Assembly: GCA_945948555.1 (NCBI GenBank)
Contig: CAMFBM010000022.1
Coordinates: 1 to 41,114 of the forward strand
DNA: 41,114 nucleotides
From: an uncultured Bacteroidales bacterium
Lineage (GTDB): Bacteria; Bacteroidota; Bacteroidia; Bacteroidales; UBA932
Direction of reading: 5' to 3'
The position numbers and the translations under genes are program-made. This document shows positions 16,487-23,937 of the stretch, in pieces. The notes below the pieces were generated by a model that searched no databases, was not told where the DNA came from, and was given only the letters and a program-made list of their open reading frames with translations. Within the stretch, counting starts at the first letter, position 1. The number at the start of each line of letters is the position of its first letter.

Positions 16487-17308
16487 ATGGGAGAGTCCGT
16501 AAAAAGAGTTCTGTTTGTCAATTCGGAGATATTCCCCTATCTACCGGAATCAGAAATTTCCACCATCGGAAGGTTTCTGCCACAGGGCATTCAGGAAAGA
16601 AAAAAGGAAATCCGCTCTTTCATGCCGAGATTCGGTTGCATCAACGAGCGCAAGAACCAACTGCACGAAGTCATCCGCCTTTCCGGAATGAACATCATCA
16701 TCAATGATGTGGACAGACCGCTTGTCATCAAGGTGGCATCCATCTCATCGGCAAGAATGCAGGTGTACTTCATTGACAATGAGGACTATTTCCACAGGAA
16801 ACAGATTTACAGGGACGACAGCGGGAAGTTCTTCGCCGACAACGGCGAGAGGACTGTTTTCTTCGCAAGGGGCGTGCTTGAGACCGTCAAGAAACTCAGG
16901 TGGGCACCGGATGTGATTCACTGTCAGGGATGGATTTCGCATCTGATTCCGCTGTACCTCAAGAAAGTTTACAAGGAAGACCCTATTTTCTCAAACAGCA
17001 AGGTGGTGCTTTCACTTTACAACGACACGCCTGCAGAGAATTTCACGGAAGATTTTGCAGAATGCATCAAATTCGCCGGAATCGGGGATGAGGACGTGAA
17101 CCTTCTGGCAGACCCAAGCGGCATAAATCTTGCTAAACTCGCAATCCGCCATTCCGACGGAATCATCTTCGCGTCGGACAAAGTCAATCCGGAAATAGCC
17201 TCGGCAGGCAGGGAAGCAGGTCTTCCGGTCCTTGAGTACGACAAGGATTCAATCGCTGACGGGTCTTATATCGATGCTTACGACAAATTTTATGACCAGA
17301 CTCTGTAA
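16487..17308 (+). CDS. GT5 glycogen/starch synthase-like protein, N-terminal domain only
   Basis: This 273-residue protein resembles the N-terminal half of GT5 glycogen synthases. It has VLFVNSEIFPYLPESEISTIGRFLPQGIQ at the start (compare the KTGGL region of true synthases), then MPRFGCINERKNQLHEVIRL and VIHCQGWISHLIPLYLKK. The C-terminal Rossmann domain that carries the nucleotide-sugar and catalytic residues is missing, so glycogen synthase activity is doubtful. Short proteins of this type next to DUF4270 genes are, to my knowledge, a recurrent Bacteroidetes arrangement. The ATG at 16487 was chosen over the TTG at 16469. The DUF4270 gene follows 1 nt after its stop. Confidence 0.82.
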   Translation: MGESVKRVLFVNSEIFPYLPESEISTIGRFLPQGIQERKKEIRSFMPRFGCINERKNQLHEVIRLSGMNIIINDVDRPLVIKVASISSARMQVYFIDNEDYFHRKQIYRDDSGKFFADNGERTVFFARGVLETVKKLRWAPDVIHCQGWISHLIPLYLKKVYKEDPIFSNSKVVLSLYNDTPAENFTEDFAECIKFAGIGDEDVNLLADPSGINLAKLAIRHSDGIIFASDKVNPEIASAGREAGLPVLEYDKDSIADGSYIDAYDKFYDQTL

Positions 17309-17309
17309 A

Positions 17310-19001
17310 ATGACATTCAACAGACTATTGATTCTCGGAGCGGCACTGACTTGCGCCGCTTCTTGCATATATGTGGATGACAATCTCGGAAAGAATTTCG
17401 TCCCGTCAAACCAGATTTACGAGATCCGAACGGCAACCATTCCTCTTGACTGCATCGAGATGGAACTCTCGGACAGCCTTTCCGCCTACAGTTCCTCACG
17501 AATCACCATCGGGGCCGTCCGCGACGGAATCTTCGGACTGACCAGAAGGAGCAGTGCATTCACGGTCGTCCCGGTGGATGACACAATCGACGTGGGAACC
17601 AACACGAGAATCAGGCAGTTTCACTTCACCTTCGCCAAGGACACGCTCTCCTTCAGCGACCCACTGCAAAAAAACATCATCCAGAATGTCAATGTCTATG
17701 AGTTGGAAAAGAGACTGGACTCAACCTACACCTACACATTCGACCTCAAGGACTCCGACTTTGCCGGAAAAGACAGGATTACCTCGGGGAGTCCGACCTA
17801 CAACGGCGGCGACTCGCTCTCGTTTGACATGTCGAAGACATACGCACAAAAATACATTGACCTGTTCAAGGAAGACCCTGACATCCAGCTGGACCTGACG
17901 GAATACCTTAAAAAAATCCCGGGAATATACCTGAACGTGGATGCTCCGCTCAATGACGGGGGAAGAATCAATATGTTCAGGGTAGGCATCGATGTCTCCG
18001 ACTCCTACTATGTCACTGGAAACTACGCGGAACTCAAGATTACGGCAGACTACGGCACGCGTGAGAATGTGGACACCTCATTCCTTTTCTATTTCGGACC
18101 TGCGGAGAGGACTGCGACCACATCCCAGTACGCATTCAATGTCAGCAGCACTGAATCAGGGAATGTCAACCCTGATCCCGACAATGCAATCTACATCGAG
18201 GGAGGTCCGGGTTACAAGCCGGTAGTAAAGGCCAGGAAACTCAGGGATGCCCTGCTGGCTGAACTGCAAAAGGCAACGGACAAGGACGGGAATCCGCTGA
18301 ACCTCAATCCGGAAGATGTAATCATCAACAAGGCAAGGCTGATTTTCCCTTACGAATTTGAGAGTGCCGAAAAGATGGACCTCTACCCTGCTGTACTCAG
18401 TCCGACCTGCAAAATCTCGACGAAAATCACTCCTGATGAAGGAGAGCCATACCAGTATGTGACCTACGCCGGACTCACGGACGCCAGTGTCGAATCCGAG
18501 AACCAGGGGGACATCAACAGGTCGCTATGCTGCTATACTCCCGATGTCAGCCACCATGTCCAGGAAATACTCAGGCTGACCGACAACGGGCTTGCGGAAA
18601 AGGAGAAATCCTATTCGGACTATGACATCTGGATGCTTGTGATGGCCTACGAGACCATTCAGTCCTCAAATTCCTCCTCATCGGATATGAGTGACTACTA
18701 CCAGAACCTTGCCTACCTGAACTACTACAACAACCTGTACAATGGCTATGGCGGCTATGGCTATGGCGGTTACGGATATGGCTACGGCGGCTACGGCTAC
18801 GGCAGTTACGGGTACGACAACTACTACAATTACTATCTTGCGTCGATGTACGCCTCAGCGGGTACCTCCAGCACCACATCCTCGACAGCCCTTATGCTCG
18901 ACAAGGACAGGTACTATGCTGCCAGGATAAAGGGCCTTGCAGACGGCGAGGGGCCACGCATTGAACTGGTCTATTCCTACACGGTCAAGGATCTGGAGTA
19001 A
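17310..19001 (+). CDS. DUF4270 family lipoprotein with a Tyr/Gly-rich insert
   Basis: This 564-residue DUF4270 protein belongs to a Bacteroidetes surface or periplasmic lipoprotein family of unknown function. The start at 17310 (MTFNRLLILGAALTCAASC) gives a lipoprotein signal with lipid-modified Cys19, followed by IYVDDNLGKNFVPSN, typical of the family. The frame is open to 17232, but that would overlap the GT5 gene. Near the C-terminus (about residues 465-510) is an insert of repeated YGGYGYG units flanked by Asn/Tyr/Ser-rich sequence. The final strand reads RIELVYSY. It is co-transcribed with the GT5 gene and followed by the terminator at 19041-19065. Confidence 0.85.
   Translation: MTFNRLLILGAALTCAASCIYVDDNLGKNFVPSNQIYEIRTATIPLDCIEMELSDSLSAYSSSRITIGAVRDGIFGLTRRSSAFTVVPVDDTIDVGTNTRIRQFHFTFAKDTLSFSDPLQKNIIQNVNVYELEKRLDSTYTYTFDLKDSDFAGKDRITSGSPTYNGGDSLSFDMSKTYAQKYIDLFKEDPDIQLDLTEYLKKIPGIYLNVDAPLNDGGRINMFRVGIDVSDSYYVTGNYAELKITADYGTRENVDTSFLFYFGPAERTATTSQYAFNVSSTESGNVNPDPDNAIYIEGGPGYKPVVKARKLRDALLAELQKATDKDGNPLNLNPEDVIINKARLIFPYEFESAEKMDLYPAVLSPTCKISTKITPDEGEPYQYVTYAGLTDASVESENQGDINRSLCCYTPDVSHHVQEILRLTDNGLAEKEKSYSDYDIWMLVMAYETIQSSNSSSSDMSDYYQNLAYLNYYNNLYNGYGGYGYGGYGYGYGGYGYGSYGYDNYYNYYLASMYASAGTSSTTSSTALMLDKDRYYAARIKGLADGEGPRIELVYSYTVKDLE
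18744..18815 (+). repeat. Degenerate tandem repeat coding for Gly-Tyr units
   Basis: About 72 bp consist of variants of GGCTATGGC / GGCTACGGC and encode alternating Gly and Tyr. Synonymous differences (TAT/TAC, GGC/GGT/GGA) show that the repeat is not freshly duplicated, so the peptide pattern appears to be kept by selection (inference). Confidence 0.85.
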
Positions 19002-19040
19002 GGGTCGTATCTGAAGAAGCGGTGACTTCAGAGCACGAAA

Positions 19041-19065
19041 AACGGCGGGAGAAAATCCCGCCGTT
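19041..19065. terminator. Bidirectional terminator between the DUF4270 gene and acpP
   Basis: A 10-bp perfect stem, AACGGCGGGA (19041-19050) with TCCCGCCGTT (19056-19065), encloses a 5-nt loop. It is followed on the plus strand by ATTTTAT and on the minus strand by TTTCG with the stem's own T run. It serves both convergent genes. Confidence 0.9.
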
Positions 19066-19091
19066 ATTTTATATCCCTTTCGGAGCAATGC

Positions 19092-19337
19092 TTAGAGGGC
19101 GTTTACTTTTGCCTCAATGTAAGCAATCGCGTCACCTACTGTGGAAATCTTCTCACCGGCATCCTCATCAGGAATGGTGATTCCGAAAGCCTTCTCGAAT
19201 TCCATAATAAGTTCAACAGTATCAAGGGAATCAGCACCAAGGTCGTTAGTAAAGCTTGCGGTCTCAGTAACTTCTGAAGCATCAACGCCCAACTTGTCAA
19301 CGATGATTGCTTTTACTTTTTCTGCAACTTCTGCCAT
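19092..19337 (-). CDS. acpP: Acyl carrier protein
   Basis: ACP carries growing acyl chains in fatty acid synthesis. The 81-residue acidic protein [18 protein letters not shown]... has the [20 protein letters not shown] motif, with Ser37 as the 4'-phosphopantetheine site. It is a single-gene unit here: the terminator at 19041-19065 follows directly and no fabF is next to it, whereas acpP-fabF is the common order in bacteria. Its own promoter candidate lies at 19403-19410. Confidence 0.97.
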   Translation of the reverse strand: MAEVAEKVKAIIVDKLGVDASEVTETASFTNDLGADSLDTVELIMEFEKAFGITIPDEDAGEKISTVGDAIAYIEAKVNAL

Positions 19338-19402
19338 AATTGTTAATTTTAATTAGTAAAAAGTTTATTTCTAATACACAAGTATTTCAAACATAATTGG
19401 TG

Positions 19403-19410
19403 CAAAGTAA
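19403..19410 (-). promoter_or_regulatory. Candidate -7 box for acpP
   Basis: The minus strand reads TTACTTTG, one mismatch from TAnnTTTG, behind a T-rich stretch (AAATTTTTATT) similar to that of the rplP promoter. It predicts a leader of about 60 nt. No clear terminator of the upstream sigma gene was seen in 19338-19467, so read-through is possible. Confidence 0.45.
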
Positions 19411-19467
19411 ATAAAAATTTCCGAAAAATGAAAATTTTATGGTATTAAGGTAAGTTTTTGAAGATTC

Positions 19468-20043
19468 CTAAAGTCCAAGGAAAGCGGCCAGAAGGGCGAA
19501 ATGGAGGTAATCCTTCAAGGCAACACGAAGGGAAGCAAGGACATCCATAATCTCACGCTTGACCTTTCGTTCGGAAACTCCGTAACGCTGGGCAATTTCC
19601 TGGTAGGTCATTCCCTGAAAACGGCTGGCGTAGAAGATGTCACGGGTGAGTTCAGGGAATCTGTCCATCACATTGAGGAAAATCTTCTCCACCTCGGAAG
19701 TGAAGATGAAACCCAGGTCCTCGGAAGCAAGAAACTGGATTTCAGCCTCCAGCGCCTTGAAACGGTCATTGTTGAACTCTCGGGATATTCTCAGCCTTGT
19801 CAGCTGGTCACGCATATAGTTCAGACACATATTCTTCACTGACTGCATAATGTAGGCTTCAGGAAGGCCTGTGAGCGTGATTGACTTGCGATTGTTCCAG
19901 AACTTGACGAACGCATCGGCAACGATGTCCTCCGCCGCCTGCTGCTGGCGGACATAAGACCTTGCAATAGTGACGAATTTGTCCCTGTTGCGTCTGTAGA
20001 TGTCCCCGAATTGGGACGGAGTCAGTGATGCGGTGTCAAGCAT
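19468..20043 (-). CDS. ECF-type RNA polymerase sigma factor
   Basis: This is a 191-residue sigma-70 factor of the extracytoplasmic-function type common in Bacteroidetes PULs. Region 2 (about 15-85) includes QQQAAEDIVADAFVKFWNNR. Region 4 (about 120-175) includes RDIFYASRFQGMTYQEIAQRYGVSERKVKREI, a helix-turn-helix. The C-terminus is hydrophobic (HFALLAAFLGL). The start at 20043 was preferred over 20076 because the longer form would run over the promoter box. The usual partner FecR is not adjacent but lies about 13 kb upstream at 32983-33939. That this sigma factor pairs with that FecR is an inference. Confidence 0.9.
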   Translation of the reverse strand: MLDTASLTPSQFGDIYRRNRDKFVTIARSYVRQQQAAEDIVADAFVKFWNNRKSITLTGLPEAYIMQSVKNMCLNYMRDQLTRLRISREFNNDRFKALEAEIQFLASEDLGFIFTSEVEKIFLNVMDRFPELTRDIFYASRFQGMTYQEIAQRYGVSERKVKREIMDVLASLRVALKDYLHFALLAAFLGL

Positions 20044-20049
20044 AGTTTG

Positions 20050-20057
20050 CAAATGTA
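20050..20057 (-). promoter_or_regulatory. Candidate -7 box for the ECF sigma gene
   Basis: The minus strand reads TACATTTG, an exact TAnnTTTG match that ends only 6 nt before the ATG at 20043. This predicts an almost leaderless mRNA. The -33 region would fall inside the terminator hairpin of the preceding operon. Confidence 0.5.
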
Positions 20058-20062
20058 CACAA

Positions 20063-20098
20063 AAAGAGACTGGCAATCAAGGGATAGCCAGTCTCTTT
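20063..20098. terminator. Terminator at the end of the PUL minus-strand operon
   Basis: A 12-bp perfect stem, AAAGAGACTGGC (20063-20074) with GCCAGTCTCTTT (20087-20098), encloses a 12-nt loop. On the minus strand it is followed by TTGTGT after the stem's T run. It lies 44 nt after the CotH gene and separates the PUL operon from the sigma gene. Confidence 0.88.
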
Positions 20099-20141
20099 AA
20101 GTTCTTTTTGAAAATTATGCAGGGGGAATCTTCAAAATCAG

Positions 20142-22127
20142 TTATTCTGCAAAAAGCCTGTCCAGAAGTTGTGCACGCTGAACTGTCAATTCGCGTATGC
20201 GGGCTATCTCGCCTTCAAATGTAGATGCCGGCATATTTGCTTCGCTACTGTACTGGTAGTAGAATGGCCAAACGGTGAAATTGGCTTCAATAGCTTTTGC
20301 CATCCTTGTCGGATTCTCATCCAGAATCCGGTCAGTCAGCGCAAGCAGTTCCGCCCTCTTTGATTTCCACCTGTCATTGACAAACCTGCGCAGCGAAGCA
20401 TCAGACCAGAACCTCCAGAACCAGTCATTGCTGACATAAGGAGGCATCCAGAACCCGGCTTTGATCATAAGGCTTGACAATGGCTGATATTCGTTGTGTG
20501 GAACTCTCTTGTCGTTGTTCCATCCCTTGTCGCAATCCCAGATCGGTCCGAAGAAGAGTTTGTCCACTCCCCTGCGCTTGTACATATAGGTACTGGTGTA
20601 GCCGTCAAGGTCCCCGACGAGTTCCTTGATGATGATGAAGTCCGCAAGGGTCTTCTCATCAAAATACTTACGCCAGCCATTGGACGGATCCGTGTAATTG
20701 CTTGAGTACAGGGCTGCCTCAGCCTTGTTGATGAAGTCAGTGATGTAGTCATACTGCGCAGGGTCACAATCATCGTCCTTCGGGTACTTGTAGGTCATCT
20801 TGATACCTTTCGTGGCGGAATAGTGATTGCCTTCGTGCAGGTCTGTCTCAATGACATAGCCTCCGGTAATCTTTTCAGCATTGCTGCCGTCCGCCGCTTC
20901 GAGTTTCTCGACGGCAATTCTGCCGGAGGATCGCTCAATCTGGTCACACATCTGATAGACTCCGAGATAGTCTCCGTCCATCTGAATGGTCTTGTTCTTC
21001 GAAGAGTCGTAGTAAGGACCTGTGAAGTAAATATTGATGAATTTCAGGCAAGAAGTGAAAAGAACGGCCGATGGATCGTGCCAGTTCTCATCCTTGTTGT
21101 AGAGCAGACGGGAATAGGCATAGGCGATGTCATTTCGCATCAGGGACTTGTCCATATCCTGGGCAAGGAGGGTCCAGCTTTTAGCCTTGTCGTGATTCAG
21201 ACCGATTGGACTGAATTTCTCTGGAAACTTGATTCTGAACGGCTTCTTCGGCAGTCCCCAGGTGGAGTTTCCACGACCTCTCACTTCCACATTACCCTTC
21301 TCGGAGCTGTCCCACCAGCCTGTTCCGGTGGATGAGGCTGTTTTGTCGTAAAGGGTAATGCTTGTAGAGACATAGGTCTCCTTGCTGGTAATCTGCTGTG
21401 AAGGCCTCAGGTGAAGGACAGGCAGTTCGGTGTTAATTTGTGGACAGTTCAGGGAAACAGTATATTCCCTTGTGTCACCGTTTTCAGCCACAACCGTCAC
21501 GGTAAAGTCCTCAGCGAAAGAAACTGCCTTCCTGCCGCTTGCAACAGCTTCTCCTCCGACAAGAACCTGTTCTCCGTCCGTCTCGAAGGTCGGAATGAGC
21601 ATCTGAGGTTCCTGAGAATCAATCCATTTAAGGTACATTGCGCTAAAAGTCGCATTTTTTTCGTCAAACTTGAATTCAATGTCTTCCCTGAGGGCAGGAT
21701 TGGATGATTTCTTCAATGAGAATGATTTCAGGGAACAGGTGGCCTTGAGTTTCTTTGTCTGGGTAACGGACACCGTCACAGACTCACATTCCGGAGCGGA
21801 AAGAGTAATCTGACCCTCGCGTCCCAGCCTGTAGGCCTCCGCTGAGACAATGATTTTGTACTCATTCTTTTCCTCTTTTGAACTGAAAAGAACCTTAAAC
21901 CAGTCAGCCTCTGTTTTTACCGCCACCTTGCGGTTGCAGGAGACGTCAACTGTCAGGCTACCCCCTTCAGGAGCAAATTCCAATGTCAGAGAAGAGACCT
22001 CCAGAAAAGCCTCCTCAACCTCCTGTCCGGGTTCTTCCGGCTCCTCGGGCTTCGGCTGTTCCTTCACGCAGGACGTACAAAGGAAGACCGCGCCCAAAAA
22101 CAATGTAATTAAACGCGTTAGTTTCAT
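20142..22127 (-). CDS. CotH-family lipoprotein with an N-terminal BACON domain
   Basis: This 661-residue lipoprotein has a signal ending LFLCTSC (Cys20). It contains a BACON-type beta domain (about 45-125), a second beta domain (about 130-235), and a CotH kinase-like domain (about 240-600). CotH features seen are VEVRGRGNSTWGLPKKPFRIKF, KSWTLLAQDMDKSLMRNDIAYAYSRLL, DYLGVYQMCDQIERSSGRIAVEK, ELVGDLDGYTSTYMYK and FFGPIWDCDKGWNN. Some CotH proteins are atypical kinases; the role of PUL-encoded ones is unknown. It is the last gene of the operon, separated from the LamG gene by an 81-nt gap with a terminator-like hairpin. A surface location is inferred. Confidence 0.88.
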   Translation of the reverse strand: MKLTRLITLFLGAVFLCTSCVKEQPKPEEPEEPGQEVEEAFLEVSSLTLEFAPEGGSLTVDVSCNRKVAVKTEADWFKVLFSSKEEKNEYKIIVSAEAYRLGREGQITLSAPECESVTVSVTQTKKLKATCSLKSFSLKKSSNPALREDIEFKFDEKNATFSAMYLKWIDSQEPQMLIPTFETDGEQVLVGGEAVASGRKAVSFAEDFTVTVVAENGDTREYTVSLNCPQINTELPVLHLRPSQQITSKETYVSTSITLYDKTASSTGTGWWDSSEKGNVEVRGRGNSTWGLPKKPFRIKFPEKFSPIGLNHDKAKSWTLLAQDMDKSLMRNDIAYAYSRLLYNKDENWHDPSAVLFTSCLKFINIYFTGPYYDSSKNKTIQMDGDYLGVYQMCDQIERSSGRIAVEKLEAADGSNAEKITGGYVIETDLHEGNHYSATKGIKMTYKYPKDDDCDPAQYDYITDFINKAEAALYSSNYTDPSNGWRKYFDEKTLADFIIIKELVGDLDGYTSTYMYKRRGVDKLFFGPIWDCDKGWNNDKRVPHNEYQPLSSLMIKAGFWMPPYVSNDWFWRFWSDASLRRFVNDRWKSKRAELLALTDRILDENPTRMAKAIEANFTVWPFYYQYSSEANMPASTFEGEIARIRELTVQRAQLLDRLFAE

Positions 22128-22143
22128 TTTTTTTAATGGAAAA

Positions 22144-22173
22144 GGAGGGATTCAAGCAATGCAGAATCCCTCC
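22144..22173 (-). terminator. Terminator-like hairpin inside the PUL operon, before the CotH gene
   Basis: A 10-bp perfect stem, GGAGGGATTC (22144-22153) with GAATCCCTCC (22164-22173), is followed on the minus strand by TTTTCC. It lies 35 nt after the LamG stop and 16 nt before the CotH start. It could be a partial terminator or attenuator that lowers CotH expression, or an mRNA-stabilising stem. No promoter is visible after it. Confidence 0.65.
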
Positions 22174-22208
22174 CGTGAGTATTTTACAGTAGGAACTGTT
22201 TCTGTCTG

Positions 22209-23903
22209 CTATTTGTCAGGAAGAGCAACCTCTACCCACTTGATACCTTCGTCACCGATATTGTCGCTGCCCTGTTTACGTACATTGGTCTCGCCATAGA
22301 GCTTGTTTCCGTTTCCGGTTGCATCCTCGATGGTAGAACCCTGTCCCTCAGTGAATTTCCAGTAAGAGTAGAGTCCTTCTGACTTAGGGTCAACGGTGTA
22401 GAAGTGATTAGGAGCATTGATTTCCTCTGCGGTGAGTGCCTTGTTCCAGATACGGATTTCAGTCATCTTGCCTCTGAGGTCACGGTTGGCATCGAATGAG
22501 TAGCCAATCCAGAAGCACCTATTTCCATTAGGCTCGTATGACCAGGCTGGAGAGAAATCTACACCTGTCACGTATCCCCATTGCCAACCAAGATATTGCT
22601 GGAAATTCCAGTCATCCTTTTCAAAGACCTTTTCTCCATTGATGTAAATTGTTGTGGACCCATAGTAGTCATTCAGACTAAATGTATATACACAGGCAAT
22701 GTGGTACCAGGTATTTGTCTTGAAATCGAAGTCAACCACTGCATTGCCGGCAAATGTCGCAATCTGGAGAGTGTTTTCCTTAAGGCCTGCATCTCCGAAA
22801 CGAAGAAGGAACCTGCCTTCAATACCCATAATGGTATTGATTTCCTTATGGAACTCATCAATATTGACCATTGCCTCAAGAGTAAGTGCAGTAGCAACAC
22901 CAAGTTTTGAAACAGTGGTGCTCTCCCACTTAGGGAAGAGACGGTTGCCGGTCATATCGGCAGCCCAGGAAATGAGGGAACTAACCTGAGTAATGGTAAG
23001 AACTCGATTAAGAGCTTCCTCACCCTCCTTTGCATCTGTCTGGGCAAGAGTAATGGTTGCGGAGCGTTTTCTGTCCGTAAGAGCCTCTGCCTTAACCTTT
23101 ATGCCTGCATCTGTCTTTTCGGCTGTGAGCCACCCGTTTCCTTCAGCGGAAACAGTGATGGAGTACTCTACATTCGCAGTAACAGGGATTTCAACAGTTT
23201 TACCCTCAACAGGCACTGTGTAGAACTCCTTCTCGGTTGAAAGCACGTGCTTTGCTTCCTGAACGACATTCACAACTACAGGAGTCTCGACATCCTCAGC
23301 AGAGAAAGTAATTGTCTCCCTGAGATCATCCAGACCCTCGAGAGCATTGTAAGAGAAGATGATTTTTGCATCTCCCTCCTCATCTCCAGCAAGGGATGTC
23401 ACGTATTTGAGCCAGGAGTTCTCATTTCCAAGAGTTACCTTGATGTCGCGGTACTCAATATCATCCGAGTGAAGAAGAACCGTGAACTCACCCTTGTTGT
23501 AGTCAAGAACCAAATTTTCCTCCGAATTGAGTGTGATTGATGCAGGGAGTTTTTCAAGACCCTTGAGAGTCAGTTTGAATTCGGCAACAGCCTCACCGCA
23601 GGTGAAAGTCCATTCCGAAACGAGGTTGTCGAGAGTCTCATTAGGATCAACATTGAATGTAACCACATCTCCGTCAACTCCTTTGTCAGCAGATGCTGAA
23701 ACCCAACCATACTCAGCTTTGGCTTCAAGAGTCCATTCTCCGGAACTTGTTACCATTACTTTTACATTTCCGCCTTCTGCAGAAATTGTCTTGCTTGATG
23801 GTTCAATCTCTATTGAATCCTTTACTTCCGGTGCAGGAGCAGGTTTCTCCTGACATCCGACAAGCGCCAATGCAGTGGCAAGCGCCACAAGTATTTTTTT
23901 CAT
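22209..23903 (-). CDS. BACON-repeat and LamG surface lipoprotein
   Basis: This 564-residue lipoprotein has a signal ending ALALVGC (Cys17). It contains three BACON-like immunoglobulin domains (about 30-115, 120-215 and 220-315) and a LamG/concanavalin-A-like domain (about 325-560). The last includes NTWYHIACVYTF, CFWIGYSFDANRDLRGKMTEIRIWNKALTAEEINAPNHFY and YSYWKFTEGQG. BACON domains are thought to bind glycoprotein or mucin, and LamG domains bind glycans, so a surface glycan-binding role is likely. The LamG part is clearly related to that of the lipoprotein at 25655-26911, as if one arose by duplication. It lies 34 nt after the GH18 gene. Confidence 0.88.
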   Translation of the reverse strand: MKKILVALATALALVGCQEKPAPAPEVKDSIEIEPSSKTISAEGGNVKVMVTSSGEWTLEAKAEYGWVSASADKGVDGDVVTFNVDPNETLDNLVSEWTFTCGEAVAEFKLTLKGLEKLPASITLNSEENLVLDYNKGEFTVLLHSDDIEYRDIKVTLGNENSWLKYVTSLAGDEEGDAKIIFSYNALEGLDDLRETITFSAEDVETPVVVNVVQEAKHVLSTEKEFYTVPVEGKTVEIPVTANVEYSITVSAEGNGWLTAEKTDAGIKVKAEALTDRKRSATITLAQTDAKEGEEALNRVLTITQVSSLISWAADMTGNRLFPKWESTTVSKLGVATALTLEAMVNIDEFHKEINTIMGIEGRFLLRFGDAGLKENTLQIATFAGNAVVDFDFKTNTWYHIACVYTFSLNDYYGSTTIYINGEKVFEKDDWNFQQYLGWQWGYVTGVDFSPAWSYEPNGNRCFWIGYSFDANRDLRGKMTEIRIWNKALTAEEINAPNHFYTVDPKSEGLYSYWKFTEGQGSTIEDATGNGNKLYGETNVRKQGSDNIGDEGIKWVEVALPDK

Positions 23904-23937
23904 ATTAAAATTATTTTTTTAAATTATTGAATATTCA

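Noticed and set aside
18571..18879. Arg/Ser-rich minus-strand frame opposite the Gly-Tyr repeat
   Set aside because: It is the complement of the repeat in the DUF4270 gene and has no independent support.
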